Source: Bacillota bacterium
GTDB taxonomy: Bacteria; Bacillota; Limnochordia; Darwinibacteriales; JAAYFS01
DNA length: 46,898 nucleotides
Direction: 5' to 3'
Assembly: GCA_012728115.1 (NCBI GenBank)
Contig: JAAYFS010000034.1
Coordinates: forward strand, 1 to 46,898
Each line of letters begins with the position of its first letter. Positions within the stretch are counted from its first letter, which is position 1. Shown in pieces: positions 27,459 through 37,072 of the stretch. The position numbers were made by a program, and so were the translations under genes. The notes under the pieces were generated by a model. That model was not told the DNA's origin, did no database searches, and saw nothing but the letters and a program-made list of their open reading frames with translations.

Positions 27459-28316
27459 TGCATCACGAAAGGCTTCAGGCTGGTCTATCCAAATATTATG
27501 ACCAGCATTTTTGATCTCCACGAAATGAACGTTTGAGTGATTCTTTAACATCAGCTTGTGAAGCTCAGAACCAACACCGAAATCATAATCACTAGTGATT
27601 AAATAAATAGGATACGGATGATTTTTTAAAGCTTCGGTAAAATCATACTCTTCGGGGCAAGATTCCTTACTCTTTCTCGCTGCTTCCTCACTATAAAATG
27701 CCTGTCCTCCCCGAAAATAACGCCACTTTGATACATCATAGATCTTATCCGCAGCAAAAATAATCCGCCAGCGCCATGTTCGTTCCTTATCTGTTAAATT
27801 AGGACGGTCTAAACCTGCCTTTTTTAATTCCGCCTGAATCTCAGGTCTCTTTCTAAACGCTTGTTTCTTTTGCTCAAGTTCTTGATACAGCTTTAATTCC
27901 ACTTCCCCTTGGGGGGAGCGAGGTAATAATGGACTTACTAATACCAATTTCTTCACATGCTCTGGATACTTATTTAAATATGCCATCGCCAAAAAGGAAC
28001 CCATCGAATGACCGACTAAATTTAACCTTTCTAAACCTAATTCCACACGTAAATGCTCCAGATCCTCGATATGCTTTCCCAAAGTTATTTCACCACTTGG
28101 ACAAATAGATCGCAAAGATCCACGTTGATCATATAAAACCGTCCGATAATGCCTTTCCAATCCACGAAAAGCATCGATTAAGTAACTGTGCTCTCCTCCC
28201 CAGCCACCGTGAAGTCCAATAATCGGCTCCCCAACGCCATATTCCGCAACAAAAATCTTCGTCCCATCAGAACACCTAAGATACCACTCTTCCCTGAACT
28301 CACAATAAGTGCACAC
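27435..28316 (-). CDS. Alpha/beta hydrolase (prolyl aminopeptidase/lipase-like)
   Basis: 293-residue cytoplasmic serine hydrolase. The oxyanion segment GLHGGWGGEHSY, DQRGSLRS, nucleophile elbow GHSMGS, acid in TSDYDFG and base in NAGHNIW complete the triad. The HGGWG and DQRG motifs recall the proline iminopeptidase (S33) group, fitting the peptide theme of the window, but esterase activity is equally possible. The GTG at 28316 follows GGGAGAGGG. Its last 24 bases overlap the end of the broken cyclase. Confidence 0.88.
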   Translation of the reverse strand: MCTYCEFREEWYLRCSDGTKIFVAEYGVGEPIIGLHGGWGGEHSYLIDAFRGLERHYRTVLYDQRGSLRSICPSGEITLGKHIEDLEHLRVELGLERLNLVGHSMGSFLAMAYLNKYPEHVKKLVLVSPLLPRSPQGEVELKLYQELEQKKQAFRKRPEIQAELKKAGLDRPNLTDKERTWRWRIIFAADKIYDVSKWRYFRGGQAFYSEEAARKSKESCPEEYDFTEALKNHPYPIYLITSDYDFGVGSELHKLMLKNHSNVHFVEIKNAGHNIWIDQPEAFRDALIYCVGF

Positions 28317-28514
28317 AAAAACCCTCTCCCATCACAACCCTAATTACTACCTTTAAAAACCCCGATAAACAATTCCCACTCAACCAATATATTTCCCACT
28401 CACAAACTATTTCCTTGTCCGTAAACTTTTTTGTAAATACTTTCAAAAACTGGAAGGAATTTATTAGTTATTAGGTTAATAATTACCTCACTACACTTGA
28501 AAGGTGGAATTAAT

Positions 28515-30890
28515 GTGAACAGCAAGCGAAAATTTTTCGTGTATCTGTTGTTAATCACTGTGTTAACAACAGGTTGTCTAGGCGGAAGTAGTTCGAGTAC
28601 TTACTCGGTTTCAGGCAAGGTAGTCGATTCCCAAAATAATGGTGTTTCAGGCGTGTTCATAACTCGTTCCGATTCTTCTAGCCACGCCATAACTGATGCT
28701 GATGGAAAATGGAGTTTATCTAATCTAAAGAAAACCGTTACCCTCACTCCTTTTAAAGAAGCAGAAGAAGAAAATCAAGCATGGATTTTTACCCCAAAGA
28801 GCATTGAAGTGTCAAAAGCGAGTAAACAAGTTAATTTCACTGCTACCTTGATCACACTTCACGATCTAGGAGAAGAAGTAGAAATCGATCCAGTATCAAA
28901 CACCGTTCACTACAAAGGAGGAATCGCGCTTGATTTTTCAAACATAGTAATCCCTCAAGGGACAAGGGTTACAGTGCGAGAGGTCGAGAAATCTGAAATT
29001 CCTGAGATAGGCGATCTTACTCTTGCTGGTAATATCTTAGCGATCGAGTTTTCGGACCCGTCCCTCGATTTCTCTGGTGGAGTGGTCTTAACCATGCCAT
29101 TAAATGAAGGGGCAAGCGAAGACAATATCGGAATATTCCATCGGGTAGGATCTGAATGGATCTATCAGCCTTCCACCCTCCAAGACGGTGTAATAACAGC
29201 CACAGTCACGAGTTTTTCGCTTTACGGAGTGTTTGAAGCAGAGAGATTAAATCCCCCAACAGCATCTCGCCCTAGCGGTGTCGTCGAAAAAGGGGAAATC
29301 ATCCAACTTACTGCTAATTCTACTAACACAACTATTTACTATGGTTCCGATCTAGAAGCTTGGCCCCACGGATTCGTTGCTTACCAAGAACCATTCATTA
29401 TGCCACAAGATGAATTAGTATTCTACGCGGTGGCAATCGCTCCGAATAGAATCAATAGTGACTTTGTCCTCTTTGAATATCTGACCCCAGAACATCGACT
29501 AAAAGATAGCATTGCTTCTGCCAAGAAAACAATTGAAGGAATCAAACAGGTAAACGATTTACCCGCCGCTTGGATTGCGCACAGCCTAGCGATCGGCGAA
29601 GTACTTGAAGATTTGGAATTTGATCCTGCAATTTCCCTAGAACACCTCTTTGCTAACTTAATGCCGCTGTTCACTGGATTTTTCTTCGAAGAACCCAACC
29701 ATCATTACTTTGTCAACAATTTCTTCGATGTTTTTTCCTCATACGGACCACTTGAACCTGAACCTGGTTATGCTAAATGGGGTGTAACCATGATGATCTA
29801 TGATTACGAAAGTGATGAACTCGAAGAAATTGAAATGAAGTTTAAAACCAATGAGTTAGAAATGTTTACTCAAGTGGTTGCCGAATTACAAGCTTTAATG
29901 GAAGAATCAGGAATGTTCTTACCTCTTAGTCAACCACAGGGCGATCTCAACTTCTTCTTTGAAAGCGAATATATAGGTAAATATGGTTCATATACCGTCG
30001 ATGGTTATGTCAGTATACTTGGACCAACCATAAATTCCAATACTCTATTGCTTGAGATCACTGACCTTTGGCTTGTAGCATCCATCAACGCGGATGGTGA
30101 AGCTATTAATATCGACGGCTATTTACGACCTGAAGTCGAAATGGTTGATGGCGTACCAGTATTCACTGGACTAACGTTCGATGGAAGCATTAGTTCAGGT
30201 ATGCTCAGTTTCCAAGGTTCTTTAGAAATGCAAGATCTTCCTGAAAGCATGCCGAGAATTATTATTGAAGGGATGCTTAATGTTGCTTCCATTTTTAGTA
30301 TCTCGCTCGGAAATATCGAATTGGGTTTTGTTGAAGAAACGTACTATGATGAATACTGGGATGAATACTATTCCTACCTAGAGTTTAGGGAGTTAATAGT
30401 TAGAAATGCTGGATATTTCGCACCTGAATACGGTGTAGAAATTGCGCTAAACAGCTTAGCATGGCTAGTAGATTCAGCCGATATTTCTGCGGAAATTGAT
30501 ACCAACGTGGTTTTTGGAGAATTTGAGTTTTTATTTGCTGGTAAACTTAAAGCCTCGTACGATGAGAACTTGGATCAAATAGCAGTAACTATCAGCGATG
30601 TTCGCGTCGAACAATCAGGTTATCCAACCTTGGTAAGTAAATGGATTTACATCACTATCGGTGACGAGATTACTGGACACTTAGAATTCACTACGGATGA
30701 AGGAATTCTCCTTACTCTCACCCTTGAGGTAGATGAGTGGGATAGCTTTGCTTTGGAAGGAGAATTTACTACCGAAGCTGGAGATGAACTAGCAACTATG
30801 ATCTTTGATCCAGGCGAAGAAGTTTTAGAGGTCCACTACATTGACGAAACTACCGACTACATCGTATTCGAACCAATCGGGATGTACTAG
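28515..30890 (+). CDS. Large acidic surface lipoprotein, copy A of a tandem pair
   Basis: 791-residue lipoprotein: signal with lipobox TTGC, a Gly/Ser stretch, then a carboxypeptidase-regulatory-like beta-sandwich (YSVSGKVVDSQNNGVSGVF, about residues 25-110), a ZU5-like strand-rich region ending FSLYGVFEA, a CHB_HEX_C-like beta domain (TTIYYGSD..., about 255-325), a helical spacer, and a long beta-rich, acidic C-terminal half (FFFESEY, SYTVDGYVSILGPTI). It sits on the outer face of the membrane; no catalytic motif is seen. The GTG at 28515 has AAAGGTGG upstream. A near-identical layout follows in the next gene, and both end in similar hairpins, so the pair arose by tandem duplication. Function unknown. 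Confidence 0.8.
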   Translation: MNSKRKFFVYLLLITVLTTGCLGGSSSSTYSVSGKVVDSQNNGVSGVFITRSDSSSHAITDADGKWSLSNLKKTVTLTPFKEAEEENQAWIFTPKSIEVSKASKQVNFTATLITLHDLGEEVEIDPVSNTVHYKGGIALDFSNIVIPQGTRVTVREVEKSEIPEIGDLTLAGNILAIEFSDPSLDFSGGVVLTMPLNEGASEDNIGIFHRVGSEWIYQPSTLQDGVITATVTSFSLYGVFEAERLNPPTASRPSGVVEKGEIIQLTANSTNTTIYYGSDLEAWPHGFVAYQEPFIMPQDELVFYAVAIAPNRINSDFVLFEYLTPEHRLKDSIASAKKTIEGIKQVNDLPAAWIAHSLAIGEVLEDLEFDPAISLEHLFANLMPLFTGFFFEEPNHHYFVNNFFDVFSSYGPLEPEPGYAKWGVTMMIYDYESDELEEIEMKFKTNELEMFTQVVAELQALMEESGMFLPLSQPQGDLNFFFESEYIGKYGSYTVDGYVSILGPTINSNTLLLEITDLWLVASINADGEAINIDGYLRPEVEMVDGVPVFTGLTFDGSISSGMLSFQGSLEMQDLPESMPRIIIEGMLNVASIFSISLGNIELGFVEETYYDEYWDEYYSYLEFRELIVRNAGYFAPEYGVEIALNSLAWLVDSADISAEIDTNVVFGEFEFLFAGKLKASYDENLDQIAVTISDVRVEQSGYPTLVSKWIYITIGDEITGHLEFTTDEGILLTLTLEVDEWDSFALEGEFTTEAGDELATMIFDPGEEVLEVHYIDETTDYIVFEPIGMY

Positions 30891-30902
30891 ACCAAAATCT
30901 GG

Positions 30903-30934
30903 AAACGGGGAGCGTTCTGCTTCCCGTTTTTTTT
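30903..30934 (+). terminator. Terminator of lipoprotein copy A
   Basis: AAACGGGGAGC (30903-30913) pairs with GCTTCCCGTTT (30919-30929), one G-T pair, five-base loop, then more T. The sequence is very like the hairpin after copy B. Confidence 0.85.
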
Positions 30935-31028
30935 GCAAGAATTACCCATAATTAGCAGGGGTTTCCTTTCTATTATCAAATCTATACTACTATATCAAAA
31001 AAACATACCAGAAAAGGTGGAATCATTG

Positions 31029-33467
31029 GTGAAACGAAATCGGAAATTCATAGTGTTCTTGTTGCTGATCACTATGCTAGCAACAGGGTGCCTAGGAGGA
31101 GGAAGCAAGAGTCCTACTACTTACACTGTATCAGGACAGGTTACTGACGCTAACGGGGAAGGGGTAGCAAATGTAACGATCGTTGCAAGTTCCTCAGCAA
31201 CAGCAACAACCGATGTGGATGGAAAATGGACTTTGACAGGATTAAAGAACGCTGTTACCCTCACTCCCTTCAAGGAAGCTGAAGAAGAAAACGCTGAATG
31301 GGTCTTTCAACCCAAGTCAATCGACGTTGCTGAAGCAAAAGAAAATTTTAACTTCACAGCACACTTAGTAGTTACTCATGGTTTAGGCGAAGAAGTAGAA
31401 ATTGACAACACTAGCGGTGTTGTGAACTATCAAGGCGGAATCTCACTTGACCTAGCCGCAGTTCCAGTACCTGAAGGTACAACTGTGAAAGTAGAACCAG
31501 TCGATACTAAAGAGGTTCCTGATTTAGAAGAAGAATTAAAAGTTGCTGGGCCAGTTCTTTCAATCGAGTTTTCTGATCCAGAACTTGATTTCTCAAATGG
31601 TGTAACGTTAACATTCCCTGTTAACGAAGAAGCGAATGAAGATAACTTAGGTATTTTCCACCATACCAGCCAGGGTTGGATGTATGAACCATCAACCATT
31701 GAAAATGGTCAAATCAAAGCGACCGTAAAATCGTTCTCGCTTTATGGTGTATTTGAAGCAACCAAGCTAGTACCACCGACAACTTATAAAGAACAAGGAA
31801 TTGTTTCCAAAGGTGAAACGATTGAACTAGCGCATACCCAAGGATCGGAAATCTATTATGGTGCTGATCCTACTCTTTGGCCAGAAGGTTTCAGCCTTTA
31901 CGAAGAGCCTTTCACAATGACAGATGATGTTCTGACATTTTATGCAGTAGCGGTTGCACCTGGCAAGATCAACAGTGAATTTGTGAAATTTGAATTTCAA
32001 ACACCTGAATATGCCCTTAAAGATAGCATCGATTTAGCAAAGAAAACCGTAAAAGGCGTTAGTGAATTAAGTGAGTTACCAATCGAGGTCTTACCTCACA
32101 TTGAAATTCTTGGGACTTTCTTTGAAGACCTTGAAACTGAAATTGATCTAGAAACTCCTACTAATCATTTAGCAAATACCTTGATGCCATTTATGGCTGG
32201 TCTTTTCTTAGAGGAACCAAATCATCACTACGTTATGAATTATTGGTTTGAAATCGAAGGAGAACCAACTCCGATCGAAGGTGAAGAAGGCTACGCCACA
32301 TGGATCGTTACCATGCCTTTAGATAACGAAGAAGTAATTAACCTTACCTTTAAAACTGATCAATTAGAACTCTTATCCGAAATTCTTTTTGAAATACAAG
32401 CTATTACAGAAGGAGACTTCTTCCCTCTAAGTGGACCACAAGGAGATCTCAACTTCTTCTTTGAGAGTGAATACTCTGGTAGCTATGGTGCATACACAGT
32501 GGACGGTTATATCAGCGTCCTAGGTCCAACGATCGATTCAACCGATCTCATTCTTGATATCACAGATCTTTGGATCTATGCTTCAATCAAAGTTGATGGT
32601 TATGAAACTGTACTCGATGGTCACCTCCGTCCAGAGTTCATGGATGAATTCCCCTTCATCGCTGGACTAAGTTTCGACGGAAGAATCGACCTTGGCGATG
32701 TTGAGTTTGTTGGTTCGCTCGAAATCGGCGATGTAGAGGTACTAGAGATTGAACCATTTATTTTACCAAAAGCCTTAAGAATCGATGGTTACCTCGACAT
32801 CCTAGGATTATTTAAAGTTTCGGTTGGTCAGATCGACGTCGAGGTCGATGCAGTAGAAAAACCAGTTGACCCTTGGTCTCCAGACGAAACATACGCCGCT
32901 ATTGAAATCAAGACAATTAGCGTTAAGAACGCTGGTTATCATGCACCACAGCACGGAATCGAAATTGCGATCAATAGTCTGCAATTTGATTTAAGCAAAG
33001 TTGCTACTAACAAAGAAAAAGCAATCTTTGAATTAGATACCAAGATAAATATCGGTAAGTACAATTTAGAATTAGCCACTAGTGGGGATGCGATCGTTGA
33101 ACTAGATGAGGATGAAATAATTAAAGGCGCAAATGTCAATCTTTCTGACTTGAGCTTAGCACAATTTGGCTATCCGACTATTTCTGGAAAAGCCAGTATG
33201 AAGGTTGACGTACCATATAACAGAGCTCCAGTAGTCGATTCTAAATTCGATTTAGTAACTGATGAAGGAATTAAGATCGATTTTGTAGTAAAGTCTGAAC
33301 ACTATTCAGTTATCTCTACTGGCAACCTAACAACCTTGGACGGTGAGAAACTCGGTACAATCTCTTACAATAGCGATCCAGACGCACAATACGATGACTA
33401 CGCTGTTATCATCGACTATATCGATGGAGTAAAAGATAGAATCGTATTGATTCCAGAGTTACCATAA
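31029..33467 (+). CDS. Large acidic surface lipoprotein, copy B of a tandem pair
   Basis: 812-residue paralogue of the preceding gene over its whole length: lipobox ATGC, YTVSGQVTDANGEGVANVT carboxypeptidase-regulatory-like domain, PFKEAEEEN, SFSLYGVFEA, the EIYYGADP domain, LANTLMPFMAGLFLEEPNHHY, and the beta-rich FFFESEYSGSYGAYTVDGYI half. Copy B is longer in the C-terminal part. The start is the GTG at 31029, eight bases after AAAAGGTGG; the frame is open further upstream to 30933, but that lies in the terminator of copy A. It has its own ribosome site and probably its own promoter in the roughly 95-base gap. Function unknown; an adhesin or ligand-binding role is a guess. Confidence 0.8.
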   Translation: MKRNRKFIVFLLLITMLATGCLGGGSKSPTTYTVSGQVTDANGEGVANVTIVASSSATATTDVDGKWTLTGLKNAVTLTPFKEAEEENAEWVFQPKSIDVAEAKENFNFTAHLVVTHGLGEEVEIDNTSGVVNYQGGISLDLAAVPVPEGTTVKVEPVDTKEVPDLEEELKVAGPVLSIEFSDPELDFSNGVTLTFPVNEEANEDNLGIFHHTSQGWMYEPSTIENGQIKATVKSFSLYGVFEATKLVPPTTYKEQGIVSKGETIELAHTQGSEIYYGADPTLWPEGFSLYEEPFTMTDDVLTFYAVAVAPGKINSEFVKFEFQTPEYALKDSIDLAKKTVKGVSELSELPIEVLPHIEILGTFFEDLETEIDLETPTNHLANTLMPFMAGLFLEEPNHHYVMNYWFEIEGEPTPIEGEEGYATWIVTMPLDNEEVINLTFKTDQLELLSEILFEIQAITEGDFFPLSGPQGDLNFFFESEYSGSYGAYTVDGYISVLGPTIDSTDLILDITDLWIYASIKVDGYETVLDGHLRPEFMDEFPFIAGLSFDGRIDLGDVEFVGSLEIGDVEVLEIEPFILPKALRIDGYLDILGLFKVSVGQIDVEVDAVEKPVDPWSPDETYAAIEIKTISVKNAGYHAPQHGIEIAINSLQFDLSKVATNKEKAIFELDTKINIGKYNLELATSGDAIVELDEDEIIKGANVNLSDLSLAQFGYPTISGKASMKVDVPYNRAPVVDSKFDLVTDEGIKIDFVVKSEHYSVISTGNLTTLDGEKLGTISYNSDPDAQYDDYAVIIDYIDGVKDRIVLIPELP

Positions 33468-33475
33468 GCAAAAAT

Positions 33476-33510
33476 AAAAACGGGAAGCTTTTAGCTTCCC
33501 GTTTTTTTTT
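33476..33510. terminator. Bidirectional terminator between lipoprotein copy B and proS
   Basis: CGGGAAGCT (33481-33489) pairs perfectly with AGCTTCCCG (33493-33501), with A residues before and nine T residues after. It can serve the + lipoprotein and the - proS gene. Confidence 0.88.
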
Positions 33511-33522
33511 ATCAGCTGTTTA

Positions 33523-34953
33523 TTAATATGCTCTTCCCCAATATACCATTTCTTTTGCTTCCTCACCGCAACAGACGCAGCGGTCGCTGATTTTTTCTTG
33601 CTCGAATGGAATACATCTAGAGGTCGCACCAGTCTCTTCTTTAATCTTTTCTTCGCATTCGCGGCTACCACACCACATTGCTTTGATAAAACCTGGTGTT
33701 TCCTTGAGGATAGAAGCGAGTTCTTCGAGCGAAGTGGCGCTGAAGGTTTTTTCATCACGAGCCTTAGTAGCCTTTTCCAACAATGATTTTTGAACATCTT
33801 CTAGAATAGCAACTACTTGCTCTACCACTTTATCCAATGGAACTTGGATCTTCTCGGAATTATCCCGGCGAACAACTGTTACTTGATTTTGTTCTAAGTC
33901 TCTTGGACCGATCTCGATTCTTAAAGGTACACCCTTCATCTCGTACTCATTAAACTTCCAACCAGGTGATTTGGAGCTAGCATCAAGATCTACTCTCACC
34001 TTATCTTTTAAGAGTGTCTTTAATTCTTCGGCTTTTTCTAACACTCCAGGTCTATTGGTTCCGATTGGAATAATCATTACTTGAATTGGTGCAACTCTTG
34101 GAGGTAGTACCAAACCACGATCATCACCGTGAACCATGATCAGACCACCGATCAACCGTGTACTTACTCCCCAGGATGTTTGGTAAACATACTTTAAGGT
34201 ATTATCTTTATCAGTGTATTGAATGCCAAAGGCACGAGCAAAACCGTCACCAAAGTCATGGGTAGTTCCCGATTGAAGCGCTTGACCATCATGCATCAAT
34301 GCTTCGATTGTGTAAGTAACTTTTGCACCAGCAAACTTTTCTTTTTCAGTCTTACGACCTTTAAGTACAGGAATAGCAAGGACCTCAGCACAGAAGTTAG
34401 CGTAAATCTCTAACATATCCAATGCTTCTTTCGCAGCTTCCTCAGCGGTGGCATGCGCTGTATGTCCTTCCTGCCAGAGAAACTCAGTAGTACGTAGGAA
34501 TGGACGAGTTGTTTTTTCCCATCTAACTACGGAACACCATTGATTATAGAGCTTTGGCAGGTCATTGTATGATTGGATCGTTTTGGCATAGTGATCACAA
34601 AAAACTGCTTCTGAAGTTGGGCGAACACATAACCTCTCTGTTAGTTTCTCATTGCCGCCATGAGTAACCCAAGCAACTTCTGGGGCAAAACCTGCCACGT
34701 GTTCTGCCTCTTTTTGCAAGAGGCTTTCTGGGATGAAAAGAGGCATATAAACGTTTTCATGCCCAGTTTCTTTAAACCTAGCATCCAACTGCTGTTGAAT
34801 CAACTCCCAGATTCTATATCCATAAGGCTTAATAATCATACAGCCTTTTATGCCTGAGTAGTCGACAAGTTCAGCACGTAAGACTACATCGGTATACCAA
34901 CGGGCGAAGTCTTGGTCCATTGCGGTAATCTCTTGGACAAATTTCTTACTCAT
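33523..34953 (-). CDS. proS: Prolyl-tRNA synthetase, archaeal/eukaryote type (ProS type 3)
   Basis: 476-residue class II synthetase charging tRNA-Pro. It is the short form without the bacterial INS editing domain and carries the C-terminal zinc-binding extension of the archaeal-type enzyme ([29 protein letters not shown], final WGRAY). Class II motifs: [59 protein letters not shown], and [16 protein letters not shown]. The ATG at 34953 has GGAGGG eight bases upstream. Only about 40 bases of leader follow the -10 at 34999-35004, so there is no room for a T-box riboswitch. Confidence 0.96.
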   Translation of the reverse strand: MSKKFVQEITAMDQDFARWYTDVVLRAELVDYSGIKGCMIIKPYGYRIWELIQQQLDARFKETGHENVYMPLFIPESLLQKEAEHVAGFAPEVAWVTHGGNEKLTERLCVRPTSEAVFCDHYAKTIQSYNDLPKLYNQWCSVVRWEKTTRPFLRTTEFLWQEGHTAHATAEEAAKEALDMLEIYANFCAEVLAIPVLKGRKTEKEKFAGAKVTYTIEALMHDGQALQSGTTHDFGDGFARAFGIQYTDKDNTLKYVYQTSWGVSTRLIGGLIMVHGDDRGLVLPPRVAPIQVMIIPIGTNRPGVLEKAEELKTLLKDKVRVDLDASSKSPGWKFNEYEMKGVPLRIEIGPRDLEQNQVTVVRRDNSEKIQVPLDKVVEQVVAILEDVQKSLLEKATKARDEKTFSATSLEELASILKETPGFIKAMWCGSRECEEKIKEETGATSRCIPFEQEKISDRCVCCGEEAKEMVYWGRAY

Positions 34954-34998
34954 ATATTATTCCCTCCATTTTTAAAACAACTTGATCGTCCGTACTCC

Positions 34999-35004
34999 AT
35001 TATA
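34999..35004 (-). promoter_or_regulatory. -10 element of proS
   Basis: Minus strand TATAAT, preceded by TTG, in the 58-base gap between the beta-lactamase-like gene and proS. The -35 is poor. Confidence 0.4.
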
Positions 35005-35011
35005 CAATAGG

Positions 35012-36955
35012 TTAGCGATTAAATGCATATCTATTTCTTCTTAAGCGAGTTTGCGAGGAATAAAAAGCGAATGGCGTAAATCCTACCGCTACTGCACTGA
35101 CTAAGAGCCAGATGTCAATAAAGTTAAAATTAAACAGTACCCAGGTTAACGCGTTGCCACAAATTATTACTACTAAGTAACGAAGTCTTAGACCATTTTT
35201 CCATGCTATTGGAGTTAAACCAAGCAATGCCGCTAGGAAGAAAGCGATCAGTACTGGGAAAATATAGATTCCATGCACCAAAGTCGGGGCCTGAAACATC
35301 ACCTTCGGCAAGCCAAGCACTGGATCGATATTAGCAAACAAACTGATTAGGGAAATTAAGAAACCGATAATTGAGCTAGCAAAAAACAGAAAGATAAGCT
35401 CTAAGCCCCAGACCCGAAACCTATCTGGTTTAAGTATAACATATACCAATCGTCCGATAAGGATTAAAGCGATCACGATACTAAAAACTACGATCGACCC
35501 AATGGTAAATGGATGCTCAGACCAAGATGCTCTCATAAATGATACTGGGAAATTAAGATGGATTTCAACAACTTTACCAGAGCTATCACGTTCTAAGAAT
35601 AGTTTGGTATGACCATCAAAACTATAAAACACATCAGGGGCTACTTCCCCAAATTGTTGGATCTGACCATTGACAGGAAACAATAAATATCCATCGGAAT
35701 CAATTTTCACCTTAGTACCTTGCACGATCCGTAAAATCGATTCTGGTGTGCTATAGTTACTACGATTAGCTAAATAAAAGCCTTGATAGTCTTCAGGATT
35801 TTCTTTCGCTGAAGTAGATGGTTTTACTTCCAGTGCCTCACCAGGGAAGAAACGATCCATAAAGGCCGAGAACAGTGCAGTATGCGCTACCCCCGCATTA
35901 TCACCACTATAAACCACATAAATTCCAACTTGTTCCTCAGGCAAGAGATAAAAACCTGAATGCTGTAGCACTAAATTACCACCATGATAAAGAACTTTCC
36001 GTCCATTAACCTCGTTTACCGCATAACCATGAGCCATACCAGGAACAAGTTGATGCGGGCGGAAAACTTCCGATTGCATTAAGGACGCAGTTTCTTCACT
36101 AAGGATAGTAGCATTAGATTGCCCCAATTGCAATTGATTGATCATAAACTTCGCCATATCAACTACGGAACTACTGATACTCCCCGCAGGATATAACTGG
36201 ATATATTCAAACGCATGAGGCTTGAAAGTGCCATTGACGAACGCATATCCTTTTGCCAATTGTGATTGCAAACTTGCAGGAACAGGTTGACGAAAAGTTG
36301 TGTTCTCCATCTCTAGTGGAGCCAAAATGTTTTCCTCAACATAGGTATTAAAATCCTGTCCAGAAACTCTCTCCACTATGTAAGCAGCTAAACCAGTTGC
36401 ATAATTGGAGTAACTCATCCTTTCTCCTGGTTCACTAAATCTAGCTGGAATATTTTCTTTTAAATATTTACCTAAAGGTTGAATTTCTTCTGGTTCCAAC
36501 ACAAATAGCCCGATCACTTTATCCTCGAATCCTGCGGTATGAGTCATCAGATGCATTAATGTAATCGGCGAGCCAGGAATCTCAAAATCGAGGTAGTAGT
36601 TGATGTCAGTATTAAGATCAAGTAAACCTTGCTCATATAATTGCATTATTGCAGTCCAAACAAACAACTTAGAATTGGAACCACCGCGAAACAGTGTCTC
36701 AGCTGGATCTACCAGGATCTTTTTTTCATAATCAGCATATCCATATCCTTTCGCAAAAATAATCTCTCCATTGTGCACTACTGCCACTGCAGCACTAGCT
36801 ATCGGCTCCCTAAGTTGTACCTCAAGGATTCCGTCAAAAAAGGCTTCTAATTCCTCAAGGTTTTCTAAACTCTGAGCCGAACTTGGAGCGATATTTGCTA
36901 ATACTACTCCTAACATGAAAATCAGCGCCAAAATCATGGATTTTCTTTTCTTCAT
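35012..36955 (-). CDS. Beta-lactamase-family serine hydrolase with C-terminal membrane helices
   Basis: 647 residues. Signal peptide (cut near SSA|QSL), then a class C beta-lactamase/DD-peptidase-like domain with S93-x-x-K96 (GGSNSKLF), Y182-S-N184 and an HGGN motif near 323. A lipocalin-like linker (about 380-480) is followed by four predicted C-terminal membrane helices. The catalytic domain faces outward. Such proteins (PbpX/EstB-like) act on peptidoglycan peptides, D-amino-acid peptides or esters; antibiotic resistance should not be assumed. The ATG at 36955 has GGGAGTG upstream. It stands upstream of proS on the same strand, but proS has its own -10. Confidence 0.88.
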   Translation of the reverse strand: MKKRKSMILALIFMLGVVLANIAPSSAQSLENLEELEAFFDGILEVQLREPIASAAVAVVHNGEIIFAKGYGYADYEKKILVDPAETLFRGGSNSKLFVWTAIMQLYEQGLLDLNTDINYYLDFEIPGSPITLMHLMTHTAGFEDKVIGLFVLEPEEIQPLGKYLKENIPARFSEPGERMSYSNYATGLAAYIVERVSGQDFNTYVEENILAPLEMENTTFRQPVPASLQSQLAKGYAFVNGTFKPHAFEYIQLYPAGSISSSVVDMAKFMINQLQLGQSNATILSEETASLMQSEVFRPHQLVPGMAHGYAVNEVNGRKVLYHGGNLVLQHSGFYLLPEEQVGIYVVYSGDNAGVAHTALFSAFMDRFFPGEALEVKPSTSAKENPEDYQGFYLANRSNYSTPESILRIVQGTKVKIDSDGYLLFPVNGQIQQFGEVAPDVFYSFDGHTKLFLERDSSGKVVEIHLNFPVSFMRASWSEHPFTIGSIVVFSIVIALILIGRLVYVILKPDRFRVWGLELIFLFFASSIIGFLISLISLFANIDPVLGLPKVMFQAPTLVHGIYIFPVLIAFFLAALLGLTPIAWKNGLRLRYLVVIICGNALTWVLFNFNFIDIWLLVSAVAVGFTPFAFYSSQTRLRRNRYAFNR

Positions 36956-37024
36956 ATGTTGTCACTCCCATTGTTCCAAATTCGTGTTTGCTCTTGCTTT
37001 TCCTCTAAACATATCCTCCATGCT

Positions 37025-37058
37025 AAAAAATATAAGGCCAGGAGTAGATCCTGGCCTT
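37025..37058 (-). terminator. Terminator of the secreted protein gene, copy 1
   Basis: AAGGCCAGGA (37034-37043) pairs perfectly with TCCTGGCCTT (37049-37058); on the minus strand ATATTTTTTAG follows. It is 15 bases after the stop codon. Confidence 0.88.
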
Positions 37059-37072
37059 AGAAATATACTAGC

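Noticed and set aside
33459-33797. 112-codon open frame on the minus strand inside the proS 3' end
   Set aside because: It lies in another frame of the well-supported proS coding region and begins without a ribosome site; its lysine-rich translation looks like a shadow.
34954-35011. T-box riboswitch upstream of proS
   Set aside because: Only 58 bases separate proS from the upstream gene; too short, and no T-box sequence or antiterminator is visible.
35012-36955. Calling the beta-lactamase-family gene an antibiotic resistance gene
   Set aside because: The SxxK/YSN/HGG motifs are shared with DD-peptidases and esterases, and the C-terminal membrane helices are not found in resistance enzymes.
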